A stretch of DNA of 44,807 nt from Sphingomonas elodea ATCC 31461 (GTDB lineage: Bacteria; Pseudomonadota; Alphaproteobacteria; Sphingomonadales; Sphingomonadaceae): the NCBI RefSeq assembly GCF_000226955.1, contig NZ_AGFU01000070.1, positions 1-44,807 on the forward strand, written 5' to 3'. Both the position numbers and the translations under genes were made by a program. Shown here piece after piece: positions 1 through 8,809 of this stretch. The notes beneath the pieces were generated by a model. The model saw only the letters and a program-made list of their open reading frames with translations, ran no database searches and had not been told where the DNA came from. Numbering within the stretch: position 1 is the stretch's first letter; every line of letters starts with the position of its first letter.

Positions 1-672
1 CCCACCCGCCAGCACATCGGCGCCGCAGGGGCGGGCGGAAACGGCCTCGATCAGCCCGTCCGAGCTGGCGAGCGCCTCCACCGACAGGCCCGCACCCAGC
101 CGGTCGATGCCCTCGCGGTGCACCGAGTTGACGAGGACCCGCGTCGGCTGGTCCTCTCCCGCCAGCAGTCCGCCGGCGGCGAGTTCCACCATGTGCCGCT
201 GCTCGAACAATGCCTCGAACGGCACGTCCTCCGGATGATGATGTTCGTCGCCGAGATCGCGGCGGAGCGAGCCGCCGAACAGCACATTGATCTCCTGGAG
301 CCCGCGGCAGATGCCGAAGACCGGCCGGCCGCTCTCGATCATCCGCTCGGCCAGTGCGAAGGCGACCCGGTCGCGCTGCGCGTCGGATCGCGACTCCGGT
401 GCCGCGCGGCCGCCATAATGATGGGCCTCGACGTCCGACCGCGATCCGGTGAGCAGCAGGCCGTCCAGCCGTCCGGCCAGCGCGGTCACATCGGCGACCT
501 CGACCAGCGCCGGCACCAGCAGCACCGTCGCCTCCGCGATCCGCGACAACGGCTCGAGGAAGCGGCTGGCGACGACCTGAACCGGCCGATCCGCCACTTC
601 GTTGCAGCACAGCACACCGATCACCGGGCGGGTGGCTGCCAAAGGCAGGTCGCGGCGTGTGAAGCGGCTCAT
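1..672 (-). CDS. Gamma-glutamyl-gamma-aminobutyrate hydrolase-like (peptidase C26), C-terminus cut off
   Basis: Class I glutamine amidotransferase-fold hydrolase of the PuuD/C26 type, which cleaves gamma-glutamyl amides in the cytoplasm. PuuD itself acts in putrescine degradation. 224 codons are present and the rest lies beyond the window. The nucleophile elbow FGICRGLQEIN gives catalytic Cys122, and the family motif NSVHREG follows at about residues 182-188. The C-terminal His-Pro-Glu segment of the triad is outside the window. The ATG at 672 has only a weak ribosome binding site and overlaps the stop of an 18-codon ORF by ATGA, so translation may be coupled. No other polyamine genes are visible, so the exact substrate is open. 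Confidence 0.85.
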   Translation of the reverse strand, partial: MSRFTRRDLPLAATRPVIGVLCCNEVADRPVQVVASRFLEPLSRIAEATVLLVPALVEVADVTALAGRLDGLLLTGSRSDVEAHHYGGRAAPESRSDAQRDRVAFALAERMIESGRPVFGICRGLQEINVLFGGSLRRDLGDEHHHPEDVPFEALFEQRHMVELAAGGLLAGEDQPTRVLVNSVHREGIDRLGAGLSVEALASSDGLIEAVSARPCGADVLAGG

Positions 673-725
673 GCGCTCGTTCCCGGGCTGTAGCCGGCGA
701 AGAGGACGAAGCAATTGAGCGCCAT
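669..725 (-). CDS. Possible 18-residue leader peptide upstream of the C26 hydrolase
   Basis: The short frame MALNCFVLFAGYSPGTSA starts with ATG and has a good Shine-Dalgarno sequence (GGAGAAGG on the minus strand, plus-strand bases 729-736). Its TGA overlaps the ATG of the downstream hydrolase (ATGA). The hydrolase has no convincing ribosome binding site of its own, so this ORF may act as a translational coupler. The peptide resembles nothing I recognise. It could be chance; the case rests on the ribosome binding site and the overlap. Confidence 0.35.
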   Translation of the reverse strand: MALNCFVLFAGYSPGTSA

Positions 726-958
726 GAGCCTTCTCCAACAACGACAACCGGCGCGCGAACGTCTATCATGGCCGTAGGATTATCAGCGAAGAAAAATTTG
801 GCGGGACCCAAGCGGGCAGCGACCTCCGGCCCGTTCGGGAGCGGTGCCTAAAGCTACACTTTGCCGCCGGCGCAGATTTCCTGGGATGGAAATCCCATCA
901 CGCCGGTGGGAGCTTCGAGTGTCCTAAGCGCCATCCTGCGCCCACCGATGGAGTTGCC

Positions 959-1477
959 ATGCGCCGCCTGCTTGCCGCCGTGCTCCTTGCGTCCACCACG
1001 ACGCTTCTCGCTGCCGCACCGGCGCCCAAGCCTGCACCTCGGGTCGGCATCGCCAGTTTCGAGGCGCTGCCCAAGCCGTTGCCGCTGCCCTATGACGAGA
1101 GGGCGGATGCGGACGCGGTGGTGAAGGCGGCAAGGGCGCGGGCGATCAAGGCACACAAGCTGCTGCTGATAGACCTGGGCGGCAACTGGTGCCTCGATTG
1201 CCGCCTGCTCGCCGGAACGATCGAACTGCCCACGCTCAAGCCCTGGGTCGAACGTCATTACGAGATCGTGGCCGTCGACATCGGCCGGTTCGATCGCAAC
1301 CTCGCCATTCCTGCCCGCTACGGCGCCGGCGCGAAGCTCGAAGGGGTGCCGGCACTGCTCGTCGTCGATCCGAGGACCGACAAGCTGCTCAACGGCGGGC
1401 GGGTTTCCGCGCTGGCCGATGCCCGCAGCCTGACGCCCCAGGCGCTGGCCGACTGGCTGGCGCAGTGGCCCCGCTGA
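959..1477 (+). CDS. Exported thioredoxin-like protein
   Basis: 172 residues. An N-terminal signal peptide (about residues 1-20, Arg-Arg then a Leu/Ala core) predicts export to the periplasm. The thioredoxin active site is W77-C78-L79-D80-C81, followed by the cis-proline loop GVP at Pro131. Fold and motifs suggest a thiol-disulfide oxidoreductase or a thioredoxin_7-like protein. The Leu-Asp dipeptide between the cysteines differs from the Gly-Pro of classical thioredoxin, so redox potential cannot be guessed. GGAG lies 5 bases before the ATG and supports this start. It stands alone and ends in a hairpin plus T-rich terminator. Its partner protein is unknown. Confidence 0.85.
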   Translation: MRRLLAAVLLASTTTLLAAAPAPKPAPRVGIASFEALPKPLPLPYDERADADAVVKAARARAIKAHKLLLIDLGGNWCLDCRLLAGTIELPTLKPWVERHYEIVAVDIGRFDRNLAIPARYGAGAKLEGVPALLVVDPRTDKLLNGGRVSALADARSLTPQALADWLAQWPR

Positions 1478-1486
1478 TCGGGTGAG

Positions 1487-1525
1487 CGCAGCACCGCGTC
1501 GTCCGCGGCGCTGCGTTCTTTCCTT
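1487..1525 (+). terminator. Rho-independent terminator after the thioredoxin-like gene
   Basis: Two-part stem: CGCAGC (1487-1492) pairs with GCTGCG (1510-1515), and CGCG (1495-1498) pairs with CGCG (1504-1507) around a TCGTC loop. The T-rich run TTCTTTCCTT follows. It lies between two convergent genes and touches the stop codon of the M3 peptidase. Confidence 0.7.
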
Positions 1526-3675
1526 CAGTTGCCCTTGCCCGGCTCGATCCGCGTCCCGTCGGCGTTCAGCCCGAGATCCTTGAGCAGCGGCGCCACCTGC
1601 GGATCGGCACCGTTGAAGGCGCGGAACATCGGGGCATAGTCCTCGGTATGGCCCTTCGACAGGACCATTTCGCGGAAGCGCTGTCCGTTGGCGCGGGTCA
1701 TCCCGCCATGCTGCTCGAACCAGTTGAACGCGTTCGCGCTCAGCATCTTGGTCCACATATAGGCGTAATAGCCGGCCGAATAGCCATTGCCCCAGATGTG
1801 GAGGAAGTAGCTGGAGCGATAGCGCGGCGGCACGTCGGTCACGTCCAGGCCGGTGGCGGCGAGCGCCTTCTGCTCGAACGCATCGGCATCCTGCTTGCCG
1901 TCCGCGGCGGCCAGCGAGTGCCAGCTCATGTCCATCTCGGCGGCGGCAAGCGCCTCACCGAACGAATAGCCCGAATTGAAGGTGCCTGCGCGCTTGATCT
2001 TGTCGACCAGCGCCTGCGGAATGACGCTGCCGTCCTTGTAGTTGACGGCATAGTGGGGGAGCACCTTGGGATCGAGCGCCCAATGTTCGTTGAACTGCGA
2101 CGGAAACTCCGCGAAGTCCCGCGCGACGTTGGTGCCGGATACGCTGGGATAGGTCTGGTTCGCGAACAGGCCGTGTAGCGCATGGCCGAATTCGTGGAAC
2201 ATCGTCGTCACGTCGTCGAAGCTGATCAGCGCGGGCTGGCCGGGGGCGGGCTTGGTGAAGTTGCAGCTGTTGTAGATCACCGGCTTGGTGCCGAGCAGCT
2301 TCGACTGGTTGACGAAGTTCGACATCCACGCGCCGCCATTCTTGTTGTCGCGCTTCCAGAAGTCGAAATACATCAGGCCCACCGGCGTGCCGTTTTCCTC
2401 GCGCACCTCATAGACCATCACGTCCGGCTGATAGACGGGCAGGTCGGTACGGCGGGTGAAGGTGAGGCCATAGAGCTGGTTGGCGGCGTAGAACACGCCG
2501 TCGGTCAGCACCTTGTTGATCTCGAAATAGGGCTTCAGCTCGTCCTGGTTGAGGTCGTATTTCGCCTTGCGGACCTGCTCCGAATAATAGTCCCAGTCCC
2601 AGGGCTTGAGCTGGAAGTTGCCGCCGCTGGCCTGGATTTGCGCCTGCAGCTCGGCCCCCTCCCGACGCTGTTCGGCGGCGACCGGCGTGCCCAGCCGCTG
2701 CATGAAGCCCAGCGCGGTCTTCGGCGTCTTTGCCATCTGGTCCTGCAGCACATAATCGGCCCAGGTGGCGAAGCCCAGCAGCTTGGCCTTCTGCGCGCGG
2801 AGCAGCGCGATCTGCGCGATGGTGTCGCGCGTGTCGTTGGCGTCGCCCTTCTCCGCGCGGGTCCAGCTGGCCTCGAACAGCGCCTCGCGGGTCGCACGGT
2901 CCTTCAGCGTCGCCAACTCGGGCTGCTGGGTCGTGTTATGGAGCGTGATCACGTACTTGCCGGCTAGGCCGCGCGCCTTGGCGGCCTCTTCGGCAGCGGC
3001 GATCTCGGCATCGGAGAGACCGGCCAGCTTCGCCTTGTCGTCCACCACCAGTGCGCCCGCCTTGGCGGCTGCGAGCAGCTTCTGCTGGAAGGCGGTCTCC
3101 AGCGTCGAAAGCTGGGCATTGAGCTTGCTCAGCGCCGTCTTGTCGGCGGGCGACAGCTTGGCGCCGGCGCGGACCATGTTCTCATAGGTGAGGGTGAGCA
3201 CCTGAAGCTGCTCGGCATCCAGCCCCAGCGACTGGCGCTGGTCATACAGCGTCTTCACCCGTGCGAACAGCGCCGGATTCAGCGCGATCGCATCGGCATG
3301 CGCCGCAAAGGCGGGGGCAAGGTCGGCCTGGGTCTTCTGCAGCGTGTCGTCGGTGTTGGCGCCGACCACGCCGTAGAACGCCATGGTTGCGCGTTCCAGC
3401 AGGCGGCCCGACCGCTCGAGCGCGGCGATCGTGTTCTCGAAGGTGGCTGCGCTGCGAACCCGGGTGATCGCGGCGATTTCGGCGCGCTGTTCGGCCATGC
3501 CTGCCAGCAGGGCAGGCGCATAGTCGCTGCTCTTGATCCTGTCGAACGGCGGGGCCTGGAAGGGCAGCGTGCTCGGCTTGGCGAACGGGTTGGCGGCGGG
3601 CAACGGCGCGGCGGTCTGGGCCAGGGCGGTGGTCGACATCAGCAGGATCGTGGCGGTAGCGGCGAGCAGGCGCAT
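1525..3675 (-). CDS. dcp: Periplasmic M3 family oligopeptidase (dipeptidyl carboxypeptidase type)
   Basis: 716-residue zinc metallopeptidase of the M3 (thimet/Dcp) family, which cleaves short peptides. The zinc motif HEFGH spans residues 494-498 and the third ligand is Glu523 in the family segment RDFAEFPSQ. The C-terminal GYSAGYYAYMW block is also typical of the family. The N-terminus MRLLAATATILLMSTTALAQ is a signal peptide with an ALA-Q cleavage site, so the enzyme should be periplasmic. The frame stays open 49 codons upstream (to 3822), but that part is arginine-rich and would bury the signal peptide, so the start at 3675 is chosen. Length and motifs fit Dcp; the precise specificity is inferred from the family. 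Confidence 0.9.
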   Translation of the reverse strand: MRLLAATATILLMSTTALAQTAAPLPAANPFAKPSTLPFQAPPFDRIKSSDYAPALLAGMAEQRAEIAAITRVRSAATFENTIAALERSGRLLERATMAFYGVVGANTDDTLQKTQADLAPAFAAHADAIALNPALFARVKTLYDQRQSLGLDAEQLQVLTLTYENMVRAGAKLSPADKTALSKLNAQLSTLETAFQQKLLAAAKAGALVVDDKAKLAGLSDAEIAAAEEAAKARGLAGKYVITLHNTTQQPELATLKDRATREALFEASWTRAEKGDANDTRDTIAQIALLRAQKAKLLGFATWADYVLQDQMAKTPKTALGFMQRLGTPVAAEQRREGAELQAQIQASGGNFQLKPWDWDYYSEQVRKAKYDLNQDELKPYFEINKVLTDGVFYAANQLYGLTFTRRTDLPVYQPDVMVYEVREENGTPVGLMYFDFWKRDNKNGGAWMSNFVNQSKLLGTKPVIYNSCNFTKPAPGQPALISFDDVTTMFHEFGHALHGLFANQTYPSVSGTNVARDFAEFPSQFNEHWALDPKVLPHYAVNYKDGSVIPQALVDKIKRAGTFNSGYSFGEALAAAEMDMSWHSLAAADGKQDADAFEQKALAATGLDVTDVPPRYRSSYFLHIWGNGYSAGYYAYMWTKMLSANAFNWFEQHGGMTRANGQRFREMVLSKGHTEDYAPMFRAFNGADPQVAPLLKDLGLNADGTRIEPGKGN

Positions 3676-3760
3676 GGATGCTCCATCGGCAAGATTATGT
3701 CGCGATCGATGCGCCCGCCGGCGCGGCAGGTCAATGCTGCATGGCGCTGGTCCCGGCGCG

Positions 3761-4239
3761 CTATTCGTGGCGCAGGGTGCGGCTGGCGCGCAGCGATCGG
3801 CCGAGCATCGTCGCCACGGCAATGGCGGTGGCGTTCGCGCTCGCAGATAGAAAGTAGAGCGGTGACAGCGGGCGAACCCGGCCAGCCATGCGAGCGCCGC
3901 TCCTAGCGCCGTTCGGGCGTGCGCGTGCCGCCGCCCCGGATGCGCGGGCCGACAAGGCCGGGGAAATCCTTCCGCATCTGCTCCGGCTTGTCCGGCATCG
4001 TGGCCGGATAGGCGCCGTTGAACGGGCTGCCGGGGAACTGCACCGCGGTGTCCACCCGGTAGATCCGGTCGTAGCCCGGCACCCAGCCCTCGAAGCCGGT
4101 TTCGAAGCGGACATAGAGGGCGAGCACCAGGAAGGCGGCGATCCCTACCGCCAGCCCGCCGATGGTGAGCGCGGCAAACAGCTTGTCGCGGGTGAGCGCC
4201 CGGTACAGGGCGACAAAAGCGGGCGGGGCATGGCCATTG
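3761..4239 (-). pseudogene. Collapsed second copy of the MacB/FtsX-type ABC permease
   Basis: Both ends of a permease are recognisable and the middle is gone. The N-terminal part (about 4236 down to 3903) reads LYRALTRDKLFAALTIGG then LYVRFETGFEGWVPGYDRIY, closely matching residues 9-50 of the intact permease just upstream. Its frame has no ATG because the local ATG codons are in another phase, and it ends at TAG 3903. The last 35 or so codons (from about 3880 to the stop at 3761) read SPLYFLSASANATAIAVAT and end RTLRHE, matching the intact protein's C-terminal SPVYFVLASALAVLIAIAT and RALRYE. About 700 residues are missing between them. This suggests a tandem duplicate that lost its start and suffered a large internal deletion. 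Confidence 0.8.
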
Positions 4240-4242
4240 GTC

Positions 4243-6654
4243 CTATTCGTAGCGCAGGGCGCGGGCGGGTTCGGCGCGGGCGACCCGCCAGGACTGGCCG
4301 ATCACGGTGGCAATGGCGATCAGTACCGCCAGCGCCGAGGCGAGCACGAAATAGACGGGGGACAGGCCGATCCTGTCGTCGAAGGTCGAGAGCCAGCGCT
4401 GCATCGCCACCCAGGCCAGCGGCCAGGCGATGAGGTTGGCGATCAGCACCGGTCGCAGGAACTTCACCACCAGCAGCTGGAGCACGTCGCGGGTGGAGGC
4501 GCCCAGCGCCTTGCGGATGCCGATCTCCTTGATCCGCCGCGTCGTGTCGAAGGCGGCCAGGCCATAGAGGCCGATGCAGCCGATCCCGATCGCCAGCACC
4601 GCGCCCATGGTGAACAGGCGGGTGCGCTGGGCGTCCTGCTCGTAATAGCGCTTGTAGAGATTTTCCTCGACGGTGCGGCCGCTGAACGGTTCGGTGGGGG
4701 CAATGCGCTTCCATGCCGCTTCGATCGCGTCGGCGGTGGGGCGGGGGTCGCCGGTGTAGCGGATGGTGACGAAGGCGCCGCCAAAGGGATAGCTGCTGAA
4801 GTTGTAGACGACGCCGCCTACCGGCTCGCGCGGCCCCCGGAAGCGGAGATCGTCCACCACGCCGATCACGGTCATCGCGCCGTCTCCGCCCAATGGCTTG
4901 CCGATCGCGTCCTGGGGGCTGCGGAAGCCCAGCTTCGCGACGGCATCGCGATTGAGCACGACGCTGTAGGGCGTCTGGCTGCCCTTGATGCGCAGCGCAA
5001 AATCGTCCCCCGGATGCGCTCGGTCGAACACGCGGCCGGCGATCCGTCGCGCCCCGAAGGTTTCGAAATAATTGTCGCCCACCTGTACCTTCATCAGCGA
5101 CGGCTTGATCGTGGCTTCCTTGCCCGGCTGGAAGATCGTCGAGTGGTTGGTCATGTTCTGGTCGCCCGGCGCATTTTGTGCCGAGGTCACGCCGGTCACG
5201 CCGGGCACCGCGGCAAAGGCGCGGAGCAGCGCCGCCTTCTGGTCCTTGCCCAGCGAGTCCGAATAGTAGGAACGGACCACGTAGAGGCCGTCGCGCGGGA
5301 AGCCGAGGTCCGCGGCCTGCACATGGGCAGTCTGCGCGAGCATCACCGTCGTGCCGATCGCAAAGGCGATGGCAATGGCGAACTGGACGATTACGAGGGC
5401 GGCGCGCAGCCGGGCACCGGCCTTGCCGCCGCCCGGCGCGCGCGCGGAGGCCAGCACCGCTGCAGGGCGGAAGCCGGCCAGCACCGCCGCCGGGTACAGG
5501 CCGGCGATCCCGCCTACCAGAAGCACGAGCACCAGCAGGGCGGGCATGATGCTGTTCGCACCCCAATAGTGGATCGTCAGATTCAGCCCGCCTAGGCTGT
5601 TCAGGAACGGCAGGGCAAGTTCCGCCAGCGCGAGACCGATCAGCGCGGCGAGCGCAACCGTCGCGACTGCCTCGATCAGGAACTGGCGGACCAGCGCGCG
5701 GCGGGTGCCGCCCAGCACCTTGCGCACCGCCACCTCGCGGGCCCGCAGTCCGGCGCGGGCGGTGGCCAGGTTGATGTAATTGACGATGGCGATGAGCAGC
5801 GTCAGCGCACCCACGGCACCCAGCGTGGTCACCACCGCATTGTCCGCCGGATCGAACAGATGGTGCGCGGTAAGCGGCCGCAGCGACTGTTCCCATTCCC
5901 CCTTCTTGATATTGTCCCCGAACACCCGGCGTGCGGCGAACCGGTGCAGCTCTCCTTCGAACGCCTTGGCCGCGGCCGCGTCGGGGAAGTGCAGCAAGGT
6001 GGCAAGCGAGGTGCTGCCCCAATGATCGAACCATTCGCTCGCAAAGCGCGCGCGGTTCATCGGCACGTAGATTTCGGAGGTCAGGCTCTGGTCCTTGCGG
6101 TTGTCCGCGATCACCGCGCCGACGCGGTAGCTGTAGGTCTTGTCACCGATGACGATGGTGAGCGTCCGCCCGAGCGGCGACCCGGTGCCGAAATAGGTGG
6201 TCGCGACCCGCTGGGTGATCACCATGGTGTCCGGATCGGCGAGCGCCCGGGTGGGATCGCCGGCGATCACCGGCAGCCGCACCAGCTGGAAATAGTTGGG
6301 ATCGACCGCGGTCAGATCCTCCGAACTGCTCACGGAGCCCTGCCGGACGATGCCGCCCAGCGGCCAGAAGCGGGTGCCGACCAGTTGGGGATAGTCGGCA
6401 CGGAGATGCTCGAGCTCGGCGCCCATGGTGTAGGGGCTCGGCGTCTCCGGATAGCCGGGCATGTGGTAGGTTTCCTGGATCATGTAGAGCCGGTCCGCGC
6501 CGGGGATCCACCGGTCGAACCCGGTCTCGAACCGCACGAACAGATACAGCACCAGGAACACCGCGATGCCGAGCGCGAGTCCGCCGATGTTGAGCGCGGC
6601 GAACAATTTGTGGCGGGTAAGCGATCGGTAGAAGCTGATCAGCGCGGAGGTCAT
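4243..6654 (-). CDS. ABC transporter permease, MacB/FtsX family
   Basis: 803-residue inner membrane permease with two FtsX-type halves. An N-terminal membrane helix (about residues 17-42) is followed by a large periplasmic domain (about 45-280), a helix cluster (about 285-440), a second periplasmic domain and the final helices with the RRIKEIGIRKALGAS-type coupling motif. An equivalent VRKVLGGTR motif occurs in the first half. MacB-like proteins do not move substrate through the membrane; they drive a periplasmic adaptor/outer membrane channel or lipoprotein release. The ATG at 6654 overlaps the stop of a 33-codon ORF, which follows the ATPase gene. No outer membrane channel is encoded nearby. 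Substrate unknown. Confidence 0.9.
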   Translation of the reverse strand: MTSALISFYRSLTRHKLFAALNIGGLALGIAVFLVLYLFVRFETGFDRWIPGADRLYMIQETYHMPGYPETPSPYTMGAELEHLRADYPQLVGTRFWPLGGIVRQGSVSSSEDLTAVDPNYFQLVRLPVIAGDPTRALADPDTMVITQRVATTYFGTGSPLGRTLTIVIGDKTYSYRVGAVIADNRKDQSLTSEIYVPMNRARFASEWFDHWGSTSLATLLHFPDAAAAKAFEGELHRFAARRVFGDNIKKGEWEQSLRPLTAHHLFDPADNAVVTTLGAVGALTLLIAIVNYINLATARAGLRAREVAVRKVLGGTRRALVRQFLIEAVATVALAALIGLALAELALPFLNSLGGLNLTIHYWGANSIMPALLVLVLLVGGIAGLYPAAVLAGFRPAAVLASARAPGGGKAGARLRAALVIVQFAIAIAFAIGTTVMLAQTAHVQAADLGFPRDGLYVVRSYYSDSLGKDQKAALLRAFAAVPGVTGVTSAQNAPGDQNMTNHSTIFQPGKEATIKPSLMKVQVGDNYFETFGARRIAGRVFDRAHPGDDFALRIKGSQTPYSVVLNRDAVAKLGFRSPQDAIGKPLGGDGAMTVIGVVDDLRFRGPREPVGGVVYNFSSYPFGGAFVTIRYTGDPRPTADAIEAAWKRIAPTEPFSGRTVEENLYKRYYEQDAQRTRLFTMGAVLAIGIGCIGLYGLAAFDTTRRIKEIGIRKALGASTRDVLQLLVVKFLRPVLIANLIAWPLAWVAMQRWLSTFDDRIGLSPVYFVLASALAVLIAIATVIGQSWRVARAEPARALRYE

Positions 6655-6752
6655 GGCGTCACTCCCGGTTCGCGGGTGGTGGAAAGATGGCGGAGCAGGG
6701 CGACGGCGAGGAGCAGCAGCACCAGCACCGTCAGCACACGATCGAGCTTCAC
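6651..6752 (-). CDS. 33-residue single-span membrane protein inside the ABC operon
   Basis: A GTG-started frame of 33 residues. It overlaps the ATPase stop upstream (GTGA, 6749-6752) and the permease ATG downstream (ATGA, 6651-6654). The product begins with a charged segment (K-L-D-R), has one hydrophobic helix VLTVLVLLLLAVALL (about residues 6-20), and a short polar tail TTREPGVTP. The double overlap leaves no spare base between three frames, which suggests real translation or at least a coupling device. I recognise no family. It may be a small accessory subunit of the transporter or only a coupler. Confidence 0.55.
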   Translation of the reverse strand: MKLDRVLTVLVLLLLAVALLRHLSTTREPGVTP

Positions 6753-7429
6753 GCCGCCCGCCGCACCGCAGAGAGGATCCGCCCGTCGAGCATGTGCACC
6801 GTGCGCCTGGCGATATCGGCATGGGCGGGCGAGTGGGTGACCATCACGATCGTCGCGCCGTCGGCGTTGAGGCGGGTGAGGATGTCCATCACCTGCGCGC
6901 CGTTCTCGGTATCCAGATTGCCGGTCGGTTCGTCGGCGAGGATCAGCTTCGGCTCCCCCACGATCGCGCGGGCAATCGCCGCGCGCTGCTGCTGGCCGCC
7001 CGAAAGCTGGTGGGGATGGTGGTTGCGGCGGTGGGCGATGCCCACCCGGTCCATCGCGGCGTCCACCCGCTCGCGCTTCTCGCGCGCCGGCATCGACCGA
7101 TAGGCGAGCGCCAGCGCGACATTCTCGGCGATGGTCAACTCGTCGATCAGGTTGAAGCTCTGGAACACGAAGCCCAGCCGGTCGCGGCGGAGCCGGGCCA
7201 GCTGCGCCTCGGGCACCTTGGCGATGTCCTCGCCCTCGAACAGATAGGCGCCGCTGGTCGGGCGGTCGATCGTGCCGAGGATGTTGAGCAGGGTCGACTT
7301 GCCGCAGCCCGAGGGGCCCATGATGGCGAGGAATTCCCCCGCCTCGACGGTGAGGTCGATCTCGGTGAGCGCGGTCGTCTCGACCTCGTCGGAGCGATAG
7401 GCGCGGTGGATGGCGTTGAGCTGGATCAT
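6749..7429 (-). CDS. ABC transporter ATP-binding protein (MacB/LolD type)
   Basis: 226-residue cytoplasmic ATPase of the LolD/MacB subfamily. Walker A is GPSGCGKST (residues 38-46), the signature motif LSGGQQQR begins at residue 142, and Walker B LILADEPTGNLD follows at about 160-171, with the switch His in VTHS. The TGNLD ending is typical of this subfamily. All catalytic residues are present. The gene starts 9 bases after the adaptor stop and is followed by the 33-codon ORF and the permease, so it energises that permease. Confidence 0.95.
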   Translation of the reverse strand: MIQLNAIHRAYRSDEVETTALTEIDLTVEAGEFLAIMGPSGCGKSTLLNILGTIDRPTSGAYLFEGEDIAKVPEAQLARLRRDRLGFVFQSFNLIDELTIAENVALALAYRSMPAREKRERVDAAMDRVGIAHRRNHHPHQLSGGQQQRAAIARAIVGEPKLILADEPTGNLDTENGAQVMDILTRLNADGATIVMVTHSPAHADIARRTVHMLDGRILSAVRRAA

Positions 7430-7438
7430 GGCGGGTTC

Positions 7439-8722
7439 CTATCGGAGGAGCAGGGTCTGGTAGGGGGCGTAGGTAGTCAGCGGCGTGGTCACGATGCGGT
7501 CGCCGGGGGCGAGGCCGCTGGTGACTTCCACCTGATCGGGATTGCGGCGGCCGGTGGTGATCGCCCGGCGCACGGCGCGGTTGTCGCCGGTCAGCACGAA
7601 GGCGGTGGTGCCGCCGGCATCGAGCCAACCGCCCGCGGGGGCGACCACCGCCGGGCGATCGGCACCGAGGGTGAGGCGCACGTCCAGCGTCTGGCCGCGG
7701 TTCAGGCCTGCGGGCGGCGCGCTCTTGAAGCCGAGTTCGACACGAAATCGCCCTTCGGTGACTTGGGGCAGGACCTTGATCACGGTCAGCGGCAGGCTGC
7801 GCCCGTCAAGATCGGCGACGGCGTTGAGGCCGGTGCGGACGCGACCGAGATAGAATTGATCGACGTCTGCGATGAGCTTCCAGGCGCGCTCGGAATCTAC
7901 CTGCCCCACCGTATCGCCGGGCTTGATCATCTGCCCCGGTTGGAGCGTGAAGGCGGTCAGCCGCCCGGCGACGGGCGCGCGCACCACCAGCGCGGCAAGG
8001 CCGGCGCGGGTCATGGCCAGGCTCTCGCGCAGTTCGCCGGCGGTGGCGTTCACGCCGGAGGACTGGTCGGCGAGCATCCGCCCGGCCTCGGCGGCGCTGC
8101 GGGTGAGCGCGGCCAGGCGCGCGCGCTGGTACGTCACCTCTTCGCGCAGCGGGGTGACGGCGGCGGCGGTGACGATCTGCTTGTCGAACAGGATCTGCTT
8201 CTGGCGCAGCAGCGCCTCGGCCTTGGCAAGTTCGTTGCGGGCGGCGGCGATGTCGCGCTCGGTCTGCTCGCGGCTCTGCTGGATCGACAGCCGCTGGCCG
8301 CTGATCGCGCTCAGCTGCCCGGCGATGTTGGCGGAGCGGCTGGCGACGTCGAGCGCCAGCGTCGGGTTGGCGAGCCGGGCGAGCGGGGCGCCCGCGGCAA
8401 CCGACTGGCCGTCGCTGGCGATCAGCGCCTCGACCTGCCCGCCGCTGATCGCGGTGACGTAGACGGTCTGGAGCGGGGCGACCTGCGCGCGCAGCGGCAC
8501 ATAATCGGCGAAGGCGGCGCGGGCGACGGGCGCGATGCGGATCGTCGCCGCATCGACTGCCAGCGAGCCCGAACCGGGCAGAAACCGCCAGAGCCCGAGC
8601 GCAGCGGCGACCGCGAGGATGCCGATACCGATCCGGACCAGCAGCCTGCGCCGGCGCGCATGCGGGCGCTCGATCCGCCGATCCATCGCGGCGCCGTTGG
8701 TGTGAAGAGGCGTAACGTCCAT
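7439..8722 (-). CDS. Periplasmic adaptor (HlyD/MacA-like) of the ABC transporter
   Basis: 427 residues. A basic N-terminus (RRRRLLVR) and one membrane helix (about residues 29-46) anchor the protein. A split lipoyl/barrel-sandwich domain flanks a helical hairpin (about residues 125-220) with SREQTERDIAAARNELAKAE-type heptads, followed by beta-barrel segments. The pattern is that of a membrane fusion protein linking an inner membrane transporter to an outer membrane channel. It is the first gene of the adaptor-ATPase-small ORF-permease operon. A second in-frame ATG (MDRRIERPHARRRR) 12 codons in could be the true start. Divergent from the two-component operon, which probably controls it. Confidence 0.88.
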   Translation of the reverse strand: MDVTPLHTNGAAMDRRIERPHARRRRLLVRIGIGILAVAAALGLWRFLPGSGSLAVDAATIRIAPVARAAFADYVPLRAQVAPLQTVYVTAISGGQVEALIASDGQSVAAGAPLARLANPTLALDVASRSANIAGQLSAISGQRLSIQQSREQTERDIAAARNELAKAEALLRQKQILFDKQIVTAAAVTPLREEVTYQRARLAALTRSAAEAGRMLADQSSGVNATAGELRESLAMTRAGLAALVVRAPVAGRLTAFTLQPGQMIKPGDTVGQVDSERAWKLIADVDQFYLGRVRTGLNAVADLDGRSLPLTVIKVLPQVTEGRFRVELGFKSAPPAGLNRGQTLDVRLTLGADRPAVVAPAGGWLDAGGTTAFVLTGDNRAVRRAITTGRRNPDQVEVTSGLAPGDRIVTTPLTTYAPYQTLLLR

Positions 8723-8809
8723 GGCCGCCAGTGTACGGCAGTCAGTCGATCAGTCCTAAAGGGCTGATATGGTTATGAAATTATGAAAGGGCTGGCGCTC
8801 CGGGCGAAC

